Part shown: positions 63,250 to 64,000 of the stretch, piece after piece
Position numbering within the stretch: the first letter of the stretch is position 1
Layout: every line of letters starts with the position of its first letter
NCBI GenBank assembly: GCA_963838035.1
Contig: CAWIPM010000005.1
Span: 62,001-126,000, forward strand
From: CAVVNN01 sp963838035
GTDB lineage: Bacteria; Actinomycetota; Thermoleophilia; Solirubrobacterales; 70-9
DNA length: 64,000 nt
Reading direction: 5' to 3'
The notes under the pieces: generated by a model
Database searches by the model: none
Seen by the model: only the letters and a program-made list of their open reading frames with translations
What the model was told of the DNA's origin: nothing
Translations under genes and position numbers: made by a program

Positions 63250-64000
63250 CTAGGCCGCCGTGGGCGGCTCCACGCCCCACTTTCGCATCCCCGCTTCGAT
63301 TTCCTCGTTGACGATCTGGACCACCCGCACACGGGTGTAGCGCTTCGACTCGGCCGGGACGAGATGCCAGGGAGCGTGCGGCTGATCGGTGCGCGCGACC
63401 ATGTCCTCGATCGCCTGCTCGTACTCGGCGCGCTTCTCGCGATTGGCCCAGTCGTCGTCGGTCAGCTTCCAGGCCTTGAGCGGGTCGCCCGCGCGCCGTT
63501 CGAACCGCTTCAGCTGCTCGACCTCGGAGATGTGCAGCCAGAGCTTGACCAGGATCGTCCCCTCGTCGGCGAGGGTTCGCTCGAAGGCGTTGATCTCGTC
63601 GTAGGCGCGCAGCCACTGCTCTCGCGCCGCCAGGCCGTCGACCCGCTCGACCAGCACCCGCCCGTACCAGGAGCGATCGTAGACGGCCATCCCTCCCCAG
63701 CCGGGCAGATCGGGCCAGAAGCGGCTGAGGAAGTGGTGGCGTTTCTCGTCCGGCGTCGGCGCGGCGAACTGGGAGACCCGAACGTGGCGGGGGTCCAGCG
63801 GCGAGACGAGCCGCTTGATCGACCCCCCCTTGCCGGACGCGTCCCACCCCTCGAAGACGACGCATACCGGCGGCCCAATCCCCTGCTCCCCCATCAACCC
63901 GCCGAGGATCAGTCGCAGCCGGGTGAGCCGTTCCCAGCAGAGGCTCAGCTCCCGCTCCTCCTCGCGGCGGCTGAGGGAGAGCGAGAGATCGACCTCGTCC
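63250..64000 (-). CDS. ppk2: Polyphosphate kinase 2 family protein, 5' end outside window
   Basis: At least 249 residues are in the window; the reading frame stays open to the right edge, where it reads EVDLSLSLSRREEERELSL. The P-loop is VVFEGWDASGKGGSIKRL, the Walker B-like motif is MAVYDRSWYGRVLVERVDG, and WLHISEVEQLKRFERR and HAPWHLVPAESKRYTRVRVV follow as in PPK2. It transfers phosphate between polyphosphate and nucleotides; the subclass (ADP- or AMP-preferring) is not settled by the part seen. A TTG/ATG pair near 63890-63897 is internal, not the start. Confidence 0.93.
   Translation of the reverse strand, partial: DEVDLSLSLSRREEERELSLCWERLTRLRLILGGLMGEQGIGPPVCVVFEGWDASGKGGSIKRLVSPLDPRHVRVSQFAAPTPDEKRHHFLSRFWPDLPGWGGMAVYDRSWYGRVLVERVDGLAAREQWLRAYDEINAFERTLADEGTILVKLWLHISEVEQLKRFERRAGDPLKAWKLTDDDWANREKRAEYEQAIEDMVARTDQPHAPWHLVPAESKRYTRVRVVQIVNEEIEAGMRKWGVEPPTAA

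Overview
The window is a 64 kb piece of a high-GC, gene-dense bacterial chromosome. CarD, DisA, ClpC and many lineage-typical small membrane proteins, together with a Firmicute-style SigH sigma factor, point to a deep-branching actinobacterium, most plausibly class Thermoleophilia (Solirubrobacterales/Gaiellales type). This taxonomic call is inference from protein character; no rRNA gene is present. I see no prophage, insertion sequence, CRISPR array or plasmid gene. No stretch longer than about 300 bases lacks a gene; the largest gaps (28709-28916 and 40005-40237) hold operator-like dyads and leader structure.

Left edge (1-2166): two decayed plus-strand genes, a membrane protein with a C-terminal SHOCT-like tail and a GNAT-type protein. 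Each is broken by several frameshifts, and they are separated by an intact tRNA-Thr(UGU) on the minus strand.

Core block (2163-26524, almost all minus strand, transcribed right to left): [cyclase]-tilS-hpt-ftsH-folP-folB-folK-coaX-dus-greA-lysS-clpC-AKR-disA-carD-ispD, then PHP phosphatase-ispF-acyl-CoA ligase-coiled coil-cysS-rlmB-sigH. It keeps the order of the Bacillus subtilis tilS...sigH region, with lineage-specific insertions (greA, an aldo/keto reductase, carD, a PHP phosphatase, an acyl-CoA ligase, a coiled-coil gene) and two oppositely oriented genes or pairs (GST; DUF389 plus a small membrane protein). It links tRNA maturation and charging, purine salvage, folate and CoA precursors, isoprenoid precursors, c-di-AMP synthesis, protein quality control and a stress/stationary sigma factor. 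sigH has its own promoter with a perfect Gram-positive LexA-type box beside it. A HTH-fused class III nucleotidyl cyclase overlaps the start of tilS and heads the block.

Middle (27740-37938): a nucleoside phosphorylase, a phasin-like coiled-coil protein, a large mosaic murein hydrolase with a structured leader, a HAD phosphatase, a universal stress protein divergent from a LysR regulator, an ammonium transporter, and a sirtuin.

Metabolic part (38004-47690): a fused 3-hydroxyacyl-CoA dehydrogenase/enoyl-CoA hydratase, type III glutamine synthetase, a cytochrome P450 coupled to a 40-residue membrane peptide, RlmN, DUF167, a cupin, a cyclopropane-fatty-acid-synthase-like methyltransferase with a 59-residue Cys-rich partner, and a 52-residue peptide gene.

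Right part (47755-64000): RecD2 helicase, a VTT membrane protein, a secreted S8-like protease with Ig-like repeats, CorA, cold-shock protein, TypA/BipA, DUF2252, acyl-CoA dehydrogenase with a palindromic operator, a three-gene operon ending in Bcp peroxiredoxin, a Ca2+/H+ exchanger, a lipoprotein, and a PPK2 kinase running off the right edge. Several genes use GTG or TTG starts; ispD and the gene at 31538 have no canonical start at the expected place.
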